Part shown: positions 54,111-63,075 of the stretch, one piece after another
Position numbering within the stretch: the first letter of the stretch is position 1
Layout of the letters: each line of letters begins with the position of its first letter
Assembly (NCBI GenBank): GCA_903826405.1
Contig: CAIKEH010000043.1
Span: 1 to 64,000, forward strand
Length of the DNA: 64,000 nucleotides
From: an uncultured bacterium
GTDB taxonomy: Bacteria > Bacteroidota > Bacteroidia > Chitinophagales > Chitinophagaceae
Reading direction: 5' to 3'
The notes under the pieces: generated by a model
Told to the model about the DNA's origin: nothing
Databases searched by the model: none
Seen by the model: only the letters and a program-made list of their open reading frames with translations
Translations under genes and position numbers: made by a program

Positions 54111-55763
54111 ATGCTGCCCGAAAAATCGAAAACATCTCATATGGAAGGACTAATGATGCAGTATCCACTTACGCTCACCATGATTCTGGAACATGGATAT
54201 CGTATACATCCGACCAAGCAGATCGTATCCATCCTTCCTGACAAAAGACGCCACCAATATACTTTTGCCGATCTCTACAAAAGGAGCAAACGACTTGCAC
54301 ATGCATTGAGGCACCAACTCGGTCTAGGTAAAGGAGACATGGTCGGGACCTATGCATGGAACCACCACCAGCATCTCGAAATGTATTTCGGGATACCAGC
54401 CAGCGGCGCCATCTGCCACACCATCAACATCCGGCTTTCCGCAACACAAACGGAGTTCATCGTGAACCATGCGGAAGACAAATACATCTTCATAGATGCC
54501 ACTCTGGTTCCTCAATTCGAGAAGATACGATCTGCTTTGACAACGGTACGGGGATTCATAGTACTCAATGCACCAGAAGATTTCACCACTACGCTTCATA
54601 ACTGGCAACATTATGAAGAACTGCTGTCCAGAGCTTCGGAGGATGCGGATTGGTCACTGATTGAAGAAGACGATCCTTGTGCAATGTGCTACACCAGCGG
54701 CACAACCGGTCAACCGAAAGGAGTCCTGTATTCACATAGATCCACCGTACTGCATGCGATGTCCGTTTGTATGCCCAATCATGCGAATGTATCATTCCAC
54801 GACACCATGCTCATCATCGTTCCTCAATTTCATGTCATGGCATGGGGGTTCCCCTTTGCAGGAATAATGGCCGGCGCACGCATCGTCTTCCCGTCCATGC
54901 ATATGCAACCAGAGTCCCTGATCCGTATCATTTTGGCGGAGAATGTCAATAAAGCCGCAGCTGTTCCCACCATCTGGCTGGGTGTTTACGCCGCACTGAA
55001 GTCGGGTGGCATCAAAAGCATCCCCTTGAAAGAACTCATCGTTGGCGGAGCCGCAGTTCCACCCAACCTGATCGAGAATTTCCAGCAAGAATTCAACATC
55101 ACTGTGGTCCACTCCTGGGGCATGACGGAGACATCCCCCGTAGTCACCATGGGCAGGTTGCAACCGGAACATGCATCGCTTAGCGATGAACAGAAGATCA
55201 CATTAAGAGCCAGGCAGGGTCAACCCCTTTTTGGCACCGAGATACGCATCATGAAGGAAGACCACACCCCAGCACCCTGGGACGGGATTACACCAGGTGA
55301 AGTACAGGTACGAGGGGCATGGGTCATCGAAAGCTACTATCAAGTGAAAAGCCGGGATAATTTCACGGAAGATGGCTGGTTCCGTACCGGCGATGTGGCA
55401 ACGATGGATCCACAAGGCTACATGCAGATCACTGACCGCACAAAGGATCTGATCAAAAGTGGTGGTGAATGGATCTCTTCCGTCGCTCTTGAACTCTCGA
55501 TCATGACACATCCTAAAGTAAGAGAAGCGTCAGTCATCGCCATCCCCGATGATAAATGGCTGGAGCGTCCTTTGGCCTGCGTAGTGCTTAAGGATCCTGA
55601 AGAAATCATCTCCCATCAGGAATTGACGGAGTTCCTCACGCCACATTTCGCGAAATTCCAGATTCCTGACCAACTCCGTATTTTGCTGGAGATCCCTAAA
55701 ACCAGTGTGGGCAAATTCGACAAGAAAGAGATGAGAAGGCTATATGCAGAAGGGAAATTATAG
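54111..55763 (+). CDS. AMP-dependent acyl-CoA synthetase
   Basis: The 550-residue ANL-superfamily ligase has the P-loop YTSGTTGQPKG at residues 194-204, HSWGMTETSP, GWFRTGDVATMD, DRTKDLIKSGGEWISS and a C-terminal catalytic Lys in KTSVGKFDKKEMRR. It activates a fatty or aryl acid to acyl-CoA in the cytoplasm, most like medium/long-chain fatty acid ligases. A second in-frame ATG at 54141 is an alternative start. The neighbours are amino-acid-type enzymes; a common pathway is not evident. Confidence 0.93.
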   Translation: MLPEKSKTSHMEGLMMQYPLTLTMILEHGYRIHPTKQIVSILPDKRRHQYTFADLYKRSKRLAHALRHQLGLGKGDMVGTYAWNHHQHLEMYFGIPASGAICHTINIRLSATQTEFIVNHAEDKYIFIDATLVPQFEKIRSALTTVRGFIVLNAPEDFTTTLHNWQHYEELLSRASEDADWSLIEEDDPCAMCYTSGTTGQPKGVLYSHRSTVLHAMSVCMPNHANVSFHDTMLIIVPQFHVMAWGFPFAGIMAGARIVFPSMHMQPESLIRIILAENVNKAAAVPTIWLGVYAALKSGGIKSIPLKELIVGGAAVPPNLIENFQQEFNITVVHSWGMTETSPVVTMGRLQPEHASLSDEQKITLRARQGQPLFGTEIRIMKEDHTPAPWDGITPGEVQVRGAWVIESYYQVKSRDNFTEDGWFRTGDVATMDPQGYMQITDRTKDLIKSGGEWISSVALELSIMTHPKVREASVIAIPDDKWLERPLACVVLKDPEEIISHQELTEFLTPHFAKFQIPDQLRILLEIPKTSVGKFDKKEMRRLYAEGKL

Positions 55764-55850
55764 TCTAAAGAGATCAGCAAAAGGCTACAGTTTTTTCCCT
55801 TAACGTAAGAAAAAAATACAACCTTCATTCTCGAAACCGGCTAGATACAC

Positions 55851-57002
55851 ATGAAACAATACGACGCCATAGTAATCGGCTTGGGATCCATGGGGTCCTC
55901 GACGGTTTATCACCTCGCTAAAGAAGGTATGAGCGTACTGGGCCTGGAGCAGTTCGACATCACACACGATCAGGGTTCCCATGCGGGCCAAAGCCGCATC
56001 ATTCGAAAATCATACTACGAACACCCCGACTATGTTCCTATACTGGAGAGGGCGTATCACAATTGGCGTGTACTGGAAAACATCACCGGCGTAGAAGTAT
56101 ACCATCGCACTGGTCTGCTCTATTTTGGGAATCCCGAACATCAACTCATCAAAGGCAGTAAACTTTCCGCTTCCACATACAATATCCCTTTTCATCCAAT
56201 GAATGACGAGGAGGTTTCAATAAAATATCCTCACTTCGAGGTTCCCCAAGACCATGAGAAATGGTTCGAACCCGATGCAGGTTTCGTTACGCCGGAACGT
56301 GCTATACTCTTATACGTTCAATTGGCGATGCGCCTTGGGGCTGACATACAGGCCAAAGAGAAGGTTCTGCACTGGAATAGGAGACCCGATGGCATTACCG
56401 TGACCACCGATAAAGGAGTTTACACGGCCAGAAAATTGATCATTACTGCCGGACCCTGGGCAGGAAAGCTCATTCCAACTCTATCTGGAAATCTCAGTCC
56501 GAGCCGACAGGTAGTAGCTTGGGTTAAACCCAAAAACTGGAAGGATTTTGAAATGGGTAATTTCCCCTGCTGGACTTTGGCGGATGGCATGAAACCCGGT
56601 ATATATTATGGCTTCCCCATTCTTGATGTAGGAAAATTCGGTGGCCCGATCGGACTCAAGTTGGCATACCACTACCCTACTGGGAAAACCGATCCGGATG
56701 CGGTGAGCAGGATCATCACCGAAGCAGATGAAGCGGAGATACGTTACATTTTGGACAACTTCTTTCCAAACAGTAATGCTGAATTGCTGACACTAAAAAC
56801 CTGTCTGTATACGAACACTCCGGACGAGAACTTTATCATCGACTTCGCCCCCGGACAGGATGAAGATGTGGTGATAGCCGCAGGGTTCAGTGGGCATGGT
56901 TTCAAATTCGCCTCCGCCATCGGCGAGATCATGGCCGATCTTGCACTGAAAGGAAAAACGTTCTTACCCATAGGCTTCTTGAGTGCAAAAAGATTCGCAT
57001 GA
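55851..57002 (+). CDS. Sarcosine oxidase / N-methyltryptophan oxidase-like flavoprotein
   Basis: The 383-residue monomeric sarcosine oxidase-type enzyme has FAD loop GLGSMGSS at 10-17, SHAGQSRIIRKSYYEHPDYV, Lys270 in GPIGLKLAYH (oxygen-activating Lys in the family) and Cys318 in LKTCLYTNTPDENFII, the covalent-flavin cysteine. It demethylates N-methyl amino acids with formation of H2O2 and formaldehyde. The overlap with the next gene (ATGA) couples it to an NTF2-like protein. Confidence 0.92.
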   Translation: MKQYDAIVIGLGSMGSSTVYHLAKEGMSVLGLEQFDITHDQGSHAGQSRIIRKSYYEHPDYVPILERAYHNWRVLENITGVEVYHRTGLLYFGNPEHQLIKGSKLSASTYNIPFHPMNDEEVSIKYPHFEVPQDHEKWFEPDAGFVTPERAILLYVQLAMRLGADIQAKEKVLHWNRRPDGITVTTDKGVYTARKLIITAGPWAGKLIPTLSGNLSPSRQVVAWVKPKNWKDFEMGNFPCWTLADGMKPGIYYGFPILDVGKFGGPIGLKLAYHYPTGKTDPDAVSRIITEADEAEIRYILDNFFPNSNAELLTLKTCLYTNTPDENFIIDFAPGQDEDVVIAAGFSGHGFKFASAIGEIMADLALKGKTFLPIGFLSAKRFA

Positions 57003-57484
57003 AAACAATACCGCATATCTGCTCCATGATATACTTCCTATTGATCAGCATGATAGCCACGGCCCAGTCCGATGATCTACTCATCAGGGAGGCACGTACC
57101 CGATCGAATTCCGCTATTGCAGCCAGGGATACGACTGCTCTTGCTGCAGAATGGACTGAGGATTTCCATGTCATTTCATCCCGGAATTCAGAAGTCTCCG
57201 GCAAAGCAAATAACAGACACCTGTTCGCTAACGAGTTTCAAACGAAGAAAAACTTGATCTATATCCGATCTACGGACAAGGTTAAAGTGAATCCAGCATG
57301 GAACATGGCGTCGGAAAGTGGCCAGTGGACGGGTTCCTGGCAGGAACCAGACGGCCTGGTGAAAATCGGAGGAAACTACTTCGCCAAATGGCACAAGTTG
57401 AAGGGAGTATGGAAGATCCGTGCAGAGATTTTCGTACCGCTATATTGCACGGGTAGCGTTTTTTGCGATAAAACGCCGTTTTGA
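56999..57484 (+). CDS. Exported NTF2-like (DUF4440) protein
   Basis: The 161-residue protein has a signal peptide (SMIYFLLISMIATAQ) and an NTF2-like cone (LIREARTRSNSAIAARDTTA and a closing KLKGVWKIRAEIFVPL). It resembles DUF4440 proteins. The start overlaps the sarcosine-oxidase-like gene by ATGA, so both are translated together. No catalytic residue can be assigned. Confidence 0.82.
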   Translation: MKTIPHICSMIYFLLISMIATAQSDDLLIREARTRSNSAIAARDTTALAAEWTEDFHVISSRNSEVSGKANNRHLFANEFQTKKNLIYIRSTDKVKVNPAWNMASESGQWTGSWQEPDGLVKIGGNYFAKWHKLKGVWKIRAEIFVPLYCTGSVFCDKTPF

Positions 57485-57636
57485 TCTTACTGCAACATCT
57501 TGGATCGCTTGAAGATCTTTACCATCATAAAGTAACGATACGTCTGCAAAATGAAATTTGTCGTTTCGTCATGCTTGACAACGCTTACATCCAGCTAAAC
57601 GCCGACCTCGCTGAAGACCGGGCACGCAGCTAACAG

Positions 57637-58854
57637 TTATCCATCCTTGGGCTTGACAAACTCCCCTTCACTCTTCGCGATGACCACGGTGGCCACCCCA
57701 TTACCGATCAGATTGGTGATTGCCCTGGCTTCAGACATGAACTTGTCCACGCCCAGCAGAAAAGCCAGCCCCTCCAAGGGTATACGATGCAATGCAGTGA
57801 GTGTGGAGGCCAATACGATGAACCCACTACCCGTAACACCGGCAGCTCCTTTTGAAGTGATCATCAGGATCCCGATGATGCTTACGATCTCCGGCATGCT
57901 CAACTGCACATCGTAAAGTTGTGCCAGGAAAATGATGGCCATGGACAGGTAAATGGAAGTTCCATCCAGATTGAAGGAATAGCCGGTTGGAACGACCAAT
58001 CCCACAACTGGTTTACTGCAACCCATCCGTTCGAGTTTCGAGATGAGAGAAGGTAAAGCCGCCTCAGAAGAAGAAGTACCCAATACGATGAGCAATTCTT
58101 CTTTGATGTATCCCAGGAATTTCCAGATGTTCTCTTTCGCATATCGCATGATGGAACCAAGCACGCCAAAAATAAAGATGAACATGGTGCAGTAAACCGT
58201 CAACATCAGTTTGGCAAGGGGTATCAGTGTATGCAATCCGAATTTGCCAACGGTAAAGGCCATTCCGCCAAAAGCACCGAGCGGTGCCAGATACATGACC
58301 CATCGTAACCCCGTGAAAACGAAACCGGATGCCTTTTTCAAAAAGTTGAGGATGATGGGTGGCCTGTTATACATGGCCAAAATGATGCCCGTGATGATGG
58401 AGACCAGGAGTACTTGCAAAGTGAAATTGCTCATGAAGAATTTACCCCACTCAATGCCACTATCTGCATGGTTGGTGTATTTACTGCTGTCCTGCGGAAT
58501 CAGGCCTTGACGGGCGATCCTTCCTGGCTGGATCACGTGGGCAACAACTATTCCAATGACCAAGGCCAATGTAGTTACCACTTCGAAATAGACGACCGCC
58601 TTCAGTCCGATCCTTCCCACTTTGGCCAGACTTTCCATTCCGGCAATGCCCAGCACAATGGTCAGGAATATTACGGGGGGAATGAACAACTTGATGATGT
58701 CGACGAAAGTTGTACCGATTACTCCCATTTTAATTGCAGTGGCAGGCAAGTAATGCCCCACCAATACCCCGATGGTCACGGCAATGAGTACCCAAAAAGT
58801 CAGGTTGGATAGCATCCTGAGATATAAAGGACGGACGATGGGATCTGATTGCAA
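57637..58854 (-). CDS. Dicarboxylate/amino acid:cation symporter
   Basis: The 405-residue symporter of the DAACS family has about eight helices, the serine-rich hairpin LGTSSSEAALPSLISKLERMG, the NLDGTSIYLSMAIIFLAQ motif in helix 7, and SKGAAGVTGSGFIVLASTL in hairpin 2. It takes up glutamate, aspartate or C4-dicarboxylates with Na+ or H+. The TTG at 58854 is used because PLYLRMLSNLTF includes residues conserved in the family; an ATG at 58815 is the alternative. Confidence 0.9.
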   Translation of the reverse strand: MQSDPIVRPLYLRMLSNLTFWVLIAVTIGVLVGHYLPATAIKMGVIGTTFVDIIKLFIPPVIFLTIVLGIAGMESLAKVGRIGLKAVVYFEVVTTLALVIGIVVAHVIQPGRIARQGLIPQDSSKYTNHADSGIEWGKFFMSNFTLQVLLVSIITGIILAMYNRPPIILNFLKKASGFVFTGLRWVMYLAPLGAFGGMAFTVGKFGLHTLIPLAKLMLTVYCTMFIFIFGVLGSIMRYAKENIWKFLGYIKEELLIVLGTSSSEAALPSLISKLERMGCSKPVVGLVVPTGYSFNLDGTSIYLSMAIIFLAQLYDVQLSMPEIVSIIGILMITSKGAAGVTGSGFIVLASTLTALHRIPLEGLAFLLGVDKFMSEARAITNLIGNGVATVVIAKSEGEFVKPKDG

Positions 58855-58979
58855 GGGAATGTGTTTGCGTCAAAATACTGAAAATTAACTCCGGAGCGGC
58901 GAGATAAGGAACAAATTTCAAAGCAAGTAAGCTTCAGCGGCAATATTTTCTTACCTTGAAGAGACCAAAACCAACATTG

Positions 58980-60110
58980 ATGTCTGGCACAACTGCTTCA
59001 CAACCCAACTTATCTCAGCGTCTTTATTCACTCGATGCCCTTCGTGGCTTCGATATGTTCTGGATCATGGGCGCCGAGGATATTTTCCATTCACTCGCAA
59101 AGGCTACCGGTTCACCCTTCTGGGGAGCTATTGCAGATCAACTGACACATCCTTCCTGGAACGGATTTCATATGTATGACCTCATCTTTCCGCTATTTCT
59201 TTTTATTGCAGGTGTAGCTACCCCGTATTCCGTAGGACGTGAACTGGAAAAAGGAAAGTCAAGGCAACAGGTATTGATGCGCATCATACGCAGAGGCATC
59301 CTTTTGGTCCTACTGGGGATCATATACAACAATGGACTGGACGAAATAAAGCCACTGAGCGAGATCCGTTTCGGTAGTGTACTCGGTCGCATCGGCCTGG
59401 CCTGGATGTTCGCGAACATCATATATGTCTTCACCAGCCGACCATTCACACGTTTCGTTTGGTTTTTCTCTCTGATCATCGGCTATTATCTGATCCTGAA
59501 ATTCAATGCTGCCCCCGGATTCGCCCCCGGCGATCTTACCCAGCCTGGAAACTTCAGTTCATATGTCGACCGTCTGTTCATGCCCGGTAGACTTTACCTC
59601 GGCAATCATGATCCAGAAGGCCTTTTTTCCACCATACCTGCCATCGGAACAGGGCTGCTCGGAATTTTGACAGGAGAATTCCTGAAAAACAGCACTTTCA
59701 GTGGAACCCAAAAGGCACTCAGATTAGCCGGTTTCGGTGCATTGGCCATTATAGGTGCCGTACTCTGGAACATGGATTTCCCCATAAATAAGAACCTCTG
59801 GACAAGCTCTTTCGTACTTCTCGTCGGCGGCATCAGCTTGCTATTCCTTTCCATATTCTACTACATCATCGACGTGAAAGGTTACCAAAAATGGGCTTTC
59901 TTCTTCAAGGTGATCGGTATGAATTCCATATTGATCTACCTGTCAGGCCATGTCATCAATTGGGAATATGCGAATAATGGTCTTTTCGGCTGGCTGGGAC
60001 AATTAGTTGGAGAGCCTTACAAAGCGGTCCTAATGGCGATCACCTTCGTTCTTCTGGAATGGGGATTCCTTTATTTCCTCTACAAAAAGAAGATTTTCCT
60101 GAGGGTTTGA
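58980..60110 (+). CDS. DUF5009 heparan-alpha-glucosaminide acetyltransferase-like membrane protein
   Basis: The 376-residue protein has about ten helices and the DUF5009/HGSNAT pattern: RLYSLDALRGFDMFWIMGAED, HPSWNGFHMYDLIFPLFLFIAG, SEIRFGSVLGRIGLAWMFAN and a MNSILIYLSGHVINW end. Such proteins transfer acetyl groups across the membrane to an amino sugar (NagX-type). The ATG at 58980 follows an in-frame TTG at 58956 and is preferred. No polysaccharide-utilisation genes are adjacent. Confidence 0.85.
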   Translation: MSGTTASQPNLSQRLYSLDALRGFDMFWIMGAEDIFHSLAKATGSPFWGAIADQLTHPSWNGFHMYDLIFPLFLFIAGVATPYSVGRELEKGKSRQQVLMRIIRRGILLVLLGIIYNNGLDEIKPLSEIRFGSVLGRIGLAWMFANIIYVFTSRPFTRFVWFFSLIIGYYLILKFNAAPGFAPGDLTQPGNFSSYVDRLFMPGRLYLGNHDPEGLFSTIPAIGTGLLGILTGEFLKNSTFSGTQKALRLAGFGALAIIGAVLWNMDFPINKNLWTSSFVLLVGGISLLFLSIFYYIIDVKGYQKWAFFFKVIGMNSILIYLSGHVINWEYANNGLFGWLGQLVGEPYKAVLMAITFVLLEWGFLYFLYKKKIFLRV

Positions 60111-60339
60111 TGCCAAAAGGTCTGCCTTATCGATGTCCCGATTAATCAGTTTTACGGGAACGGCATGAGCATATCCTGACCGTTTAAAATAACTCAAGTA
60201 AAAAGACCCGAACAAAAATTCTGATCCCGGAATAGAGACAGGCGTTCTCCAGAGAATAATATGCCTACACATTCAGTTATGCCTTAGAACGTCTGATTCA
60301 ACTATTCTTCAATTTGACTCACTGCTTCAACTCTGTTTC

Positions 60340-62403
60340 ATGAAAAAGATGTTATTGCTTGGTTTCATCTTATGTAATATCACCCTGGGCATGGCTCAGG
60401 CAACGATCAATTGGGACGAATGGGGCGTGCCCCATATACAGGGAAAAAATGATGAAGAACTCATGTTCGCCGAAGGTTGGGCTCAGATGCAACTCCACGG
60501 GAACCTGATCACGGAACTATATGGACGTGCCCGGGGTCGTGGTGCGGAATATTGGGGCAAGACGAGATTACAGGAAGACATGTTCATACATACCCTTGGA
60601 TTCCCGGAACTGGCAGACAAGTGGACCGCTGAGCAGGATCCCGAATACAAAAGATTATTAACGGCATTCGTCAAAGGTCTGAATGCATATGTCCAAGCTT
60701 TCCCGGAAACCATTAGACCGGAGAACCGCATCGTACTTCCGCTGACCCCGACAGATGCGAATGCGCATGCCATCTTTGTGCTCTATGGACGTTTCGTGGG
60801 TGGCGGCGAGATGGAGATGGATCAGGATTGGCGGGAAATGGGTTCAAATACTTGGGCCATTGCCCCATCCAGATCGGCGAGTCATAACGCCATGTTGATA
60901 CAAAACCCTCACCTTCCTTGGCAAGGGGAATTCCTCTTCACCGAATTGCACCTCATGAAACCGGGTAAAAATATGTACGGCTCCTCACTTGTTGGTCTTC
61001 CCGGTATCGCCATAGGCTTCAATGAGAATCTCGGCTGGAGCCACACCAATAATACCATCGACAATGCGGATACTTATGAAGTCACCCTTCAGGATGATGG
61101 TTATTTGCTGGACGGCGTGAAACTCCCATTCCAAGTAAAAAACAAGGTGCTTCGTTACAAAGATGAAAATGGACAAATGAAGGAAGAGAAATTCGTCATC
61201 AGGTCCACCCTTCATGGTCCCTTGGTGGGAATGGGCAAGAACAAGGCTCTCGCCATTCGCATGCCCGGGTACGACCGGCCGAATGCAGGCCTGCAGTGGT
61301 GGCACATGATCAATGCCAACAGTTTCCAGGAATTCGAAGCCGCACTGAAAATGGCGCAGATCCCTTTCTTTAATGTCATGTATGCGGACAAAGCCGGCAA
61401 TATTTTCTATCTATTCAATGGACTGGTTCCCAAACGCCGCGAAGGAGATTGGGAGCACTGGAACAAAGTGGTTCCTGGAGATAAATCAGCGGATATCTGG
61501 AATGAAGTGCATTCATATGCCGAACTTCCCAAGTTGAAAAACCCTTCCACAGGATGGTTGCAGAACACTAACGATCCACCTTGGAGTTCTACTTACCCCT
61601 TCGCAATAAACTCCGCGGATTTCCCTCCCTACATGTCGCCACATGTCATGGACTACAGGAATCAGCGTTCCATTCGGATGCTCATGGAAGATGATTCCAT
61701 CACCTTCGATGAACTCATGGAATACAAACTGTCCACAAGGATGGAATTGGCAGATCGTATACTGGACGATCTCTTTCAGGCCATCGACTTATATGGGACC
61801 CCTATCAGCAAGAGTTCCAAAGATGTCCTTTCAAAATGGGACCGGAAGGCTGATGCAGGAAGCTCCGGCGCTGTCCTTTTTGCCAGGTGGGCAGAACGCA
61901 TGAACACGGGAAATCCTGCCATGTACTCCGTGAAATGGAACGAGAAGGACCCACTCCGTACGCCGAAAGGACTTGCAGATCCTAAGACCGCCGTACGCGA
62001 ACTGGATTCAGCCACCCTCGAAGTGATCAGGGATCATGGGAAAGCGGATATAAGTTGGGGAGATGTAGTTCGTATTCATTCACAGAAATTCGATTTGCCA
62101 GGCAATGGTTCCAGTGGTGGTCTGGGAGTATTCCGTGTGGCCTGGTCGGGTATGGGCAAGAACCATAAACAATATATTGGGGGAGGCGACTCTTGGGTAG
62201 GACTCATCGAATTCGGCAAGAAAGTCAGGGCAAGGGTCCTGCTCAGCTATGGGAATTCCTCACAGCAAGGCAATGAACACAATGGGGACCAGTTGAAATT
62301 TTTCTCAGAGAAAAAAATGCGCACAGCATACTTCTATCCAAAAGACGTAGATGCGCATCGGGTAAGGAAGGAACTCATGAAAGGCAAAGTGTTCGCCGAA
62401 TGA
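60340..62403 (+). CDS. Penicillin acylase family protein
   Basis: The 687-residue Ntn-hydrolase of the S45 family has a signal peptide (MKKMLLLGFILCNITLGMAQ), an N-terminal alpha-subunit region with WDEWGVPHI and AEGWAQMQLH, and the self-cleavage site before Ser169 (EMGSNTWAIAPSRS), which becomes the nucleophile of the beta subunit. HTNNTIDNADTYEV and a catalytic Asn-containing region follow. It hydrolyses amide bonds in the periplasm, for instance in acyl-homoserine lactones or beta-lactams; substrate not evident. Confidence 0.92.
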   Translation: MKKMLLLGFILCNITLGMAQATINWDEWGVPHIQGKNDEELMFAEGWAQMQLHGNLITELYGRARGRGAEYWGKTRLQEDMFIHTLGFPELADKWTAEQDPEYKRLLTAFVKGLNAYVQAFPETIRPENRIVLPLTPTDANAHAIFVLYGRFVGGGEMEMDQDWREMGSNTWAIAPSRSASHNAMLIQNPHLPWQGEFLFTELHLMKPGKNMYGSSLVGLPGIAIGFNENLGWSHTNNTIDNADTYEVTLQDDGYLLDGVKLPFQVKNKVLRYKDENGQMKEEKFVIRSTLHGPLVGMGKNKALAIRMPGYDRPNAGLQWWHMINANSFQEFEAALKMAQIPFFNVMYADKAGNIFYLFNGLVPKRREGDWEHWNKVVPGDKSADIWNEVHSYAELPKLKNPSTGWLQNTNDPPWSSTYPFAINSADFPPYMSPHVMDYRNQRSIRMLMEDDSITFDELMEYKLSTRMELADRILDDLFQAIDLYGTPISKSSKDVLSKWDRKADAGSSGAVLFARWAERMNTGNPAMYSVKWNEKDPLRTPKGLADPKTAVRELDSATLEVIRDHGKADISWGDVVRIHSQKFDLPGNGSSGGLGVFRVAWSGMGKNHKQYIGGGDSWVGLIEFGKKVRARVLLSYGNSSQQGNEHNGDQLKFFSEKKMRTAYFYPKDVDAHRVRKELMKGKVFAE

Positions 62404-62594
62404 AAATGAAATGAACATCCAGATGCAACTCTGATCTGTCTCATTCCGGCATTTCCCTGGCCCTCGCCATGAACATGACCAAACACATGTTTTTTTGCGT
62501 TGCTGCATCAACTATCATGACCAAGGTCAATGATTCAGGATTGACATTGGCATAACTTTTCAATTCATTTCAAGGCCGGTAAAAATCACACAGC

Positions 62595-63014
62595 ATGAAA
62601 CTCAACATGAAACAATATCATCCGGTATCCAGGTTGGCCATTTACCTGCTTGCCGGCATCCTGATATGCATAGGGATTTATTATCTGGTAAAACCTGGAG
62701 ACCTGTTGGCCTATGTACCTGTGTTCCTCATCGGAGGCATCATGTGGGCATATTTGGTTGGAGCATGCTTCATTGGAGCAGGCGTTTCACTGATCGCCAA
62801 TCAATATGTGAAGTTGACCAGCTATCTCCTCGCTTTTTTTCTGGTCGTGTTTATTTTGACTATACATGTTCCCAACGCGATCAATACGGCAGATGTCACT
62901 TTCCGGACCTTTGCGCTGATCAATATTCTGAAGGACACGGCCATTGCGGCATTCGCCCTGCACATAGCTGCCAGTGCGCACCATCAGCATCTGCATTTCG
63001 AGGAGGATGATTGA
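62595..63014 (+). CDS. Small four-helix membrane protein
   Basis: The 139-residue protein has four hydrophobic helices (about 10-28, 40-65, 73-92, 105-125) with a histidine-rich end (AASAHHQHLHFEEDD) that could bind metal. The layout resembles DoxX-like proteins, without a specific match. Function unknown. Confidence 0.75.
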   Translation: MKLNMKQYHPVSRLAIYLLAGILICIGIYYLVKPGDLLAYVPVFLIGGIMWAYLVGACFIGAGVSLIANQYVKLTSYLLAFFLVVFILTIHVPNAINTADVTFRTFALINILKDTAIAAFALHIAASAHHQHLHFEEDD

Positions 63015-63075
63015 AGGATCATTGGTGTATAATCAGGATTGTACTCCTCACGATTCAGGAATCGATCACGAATGT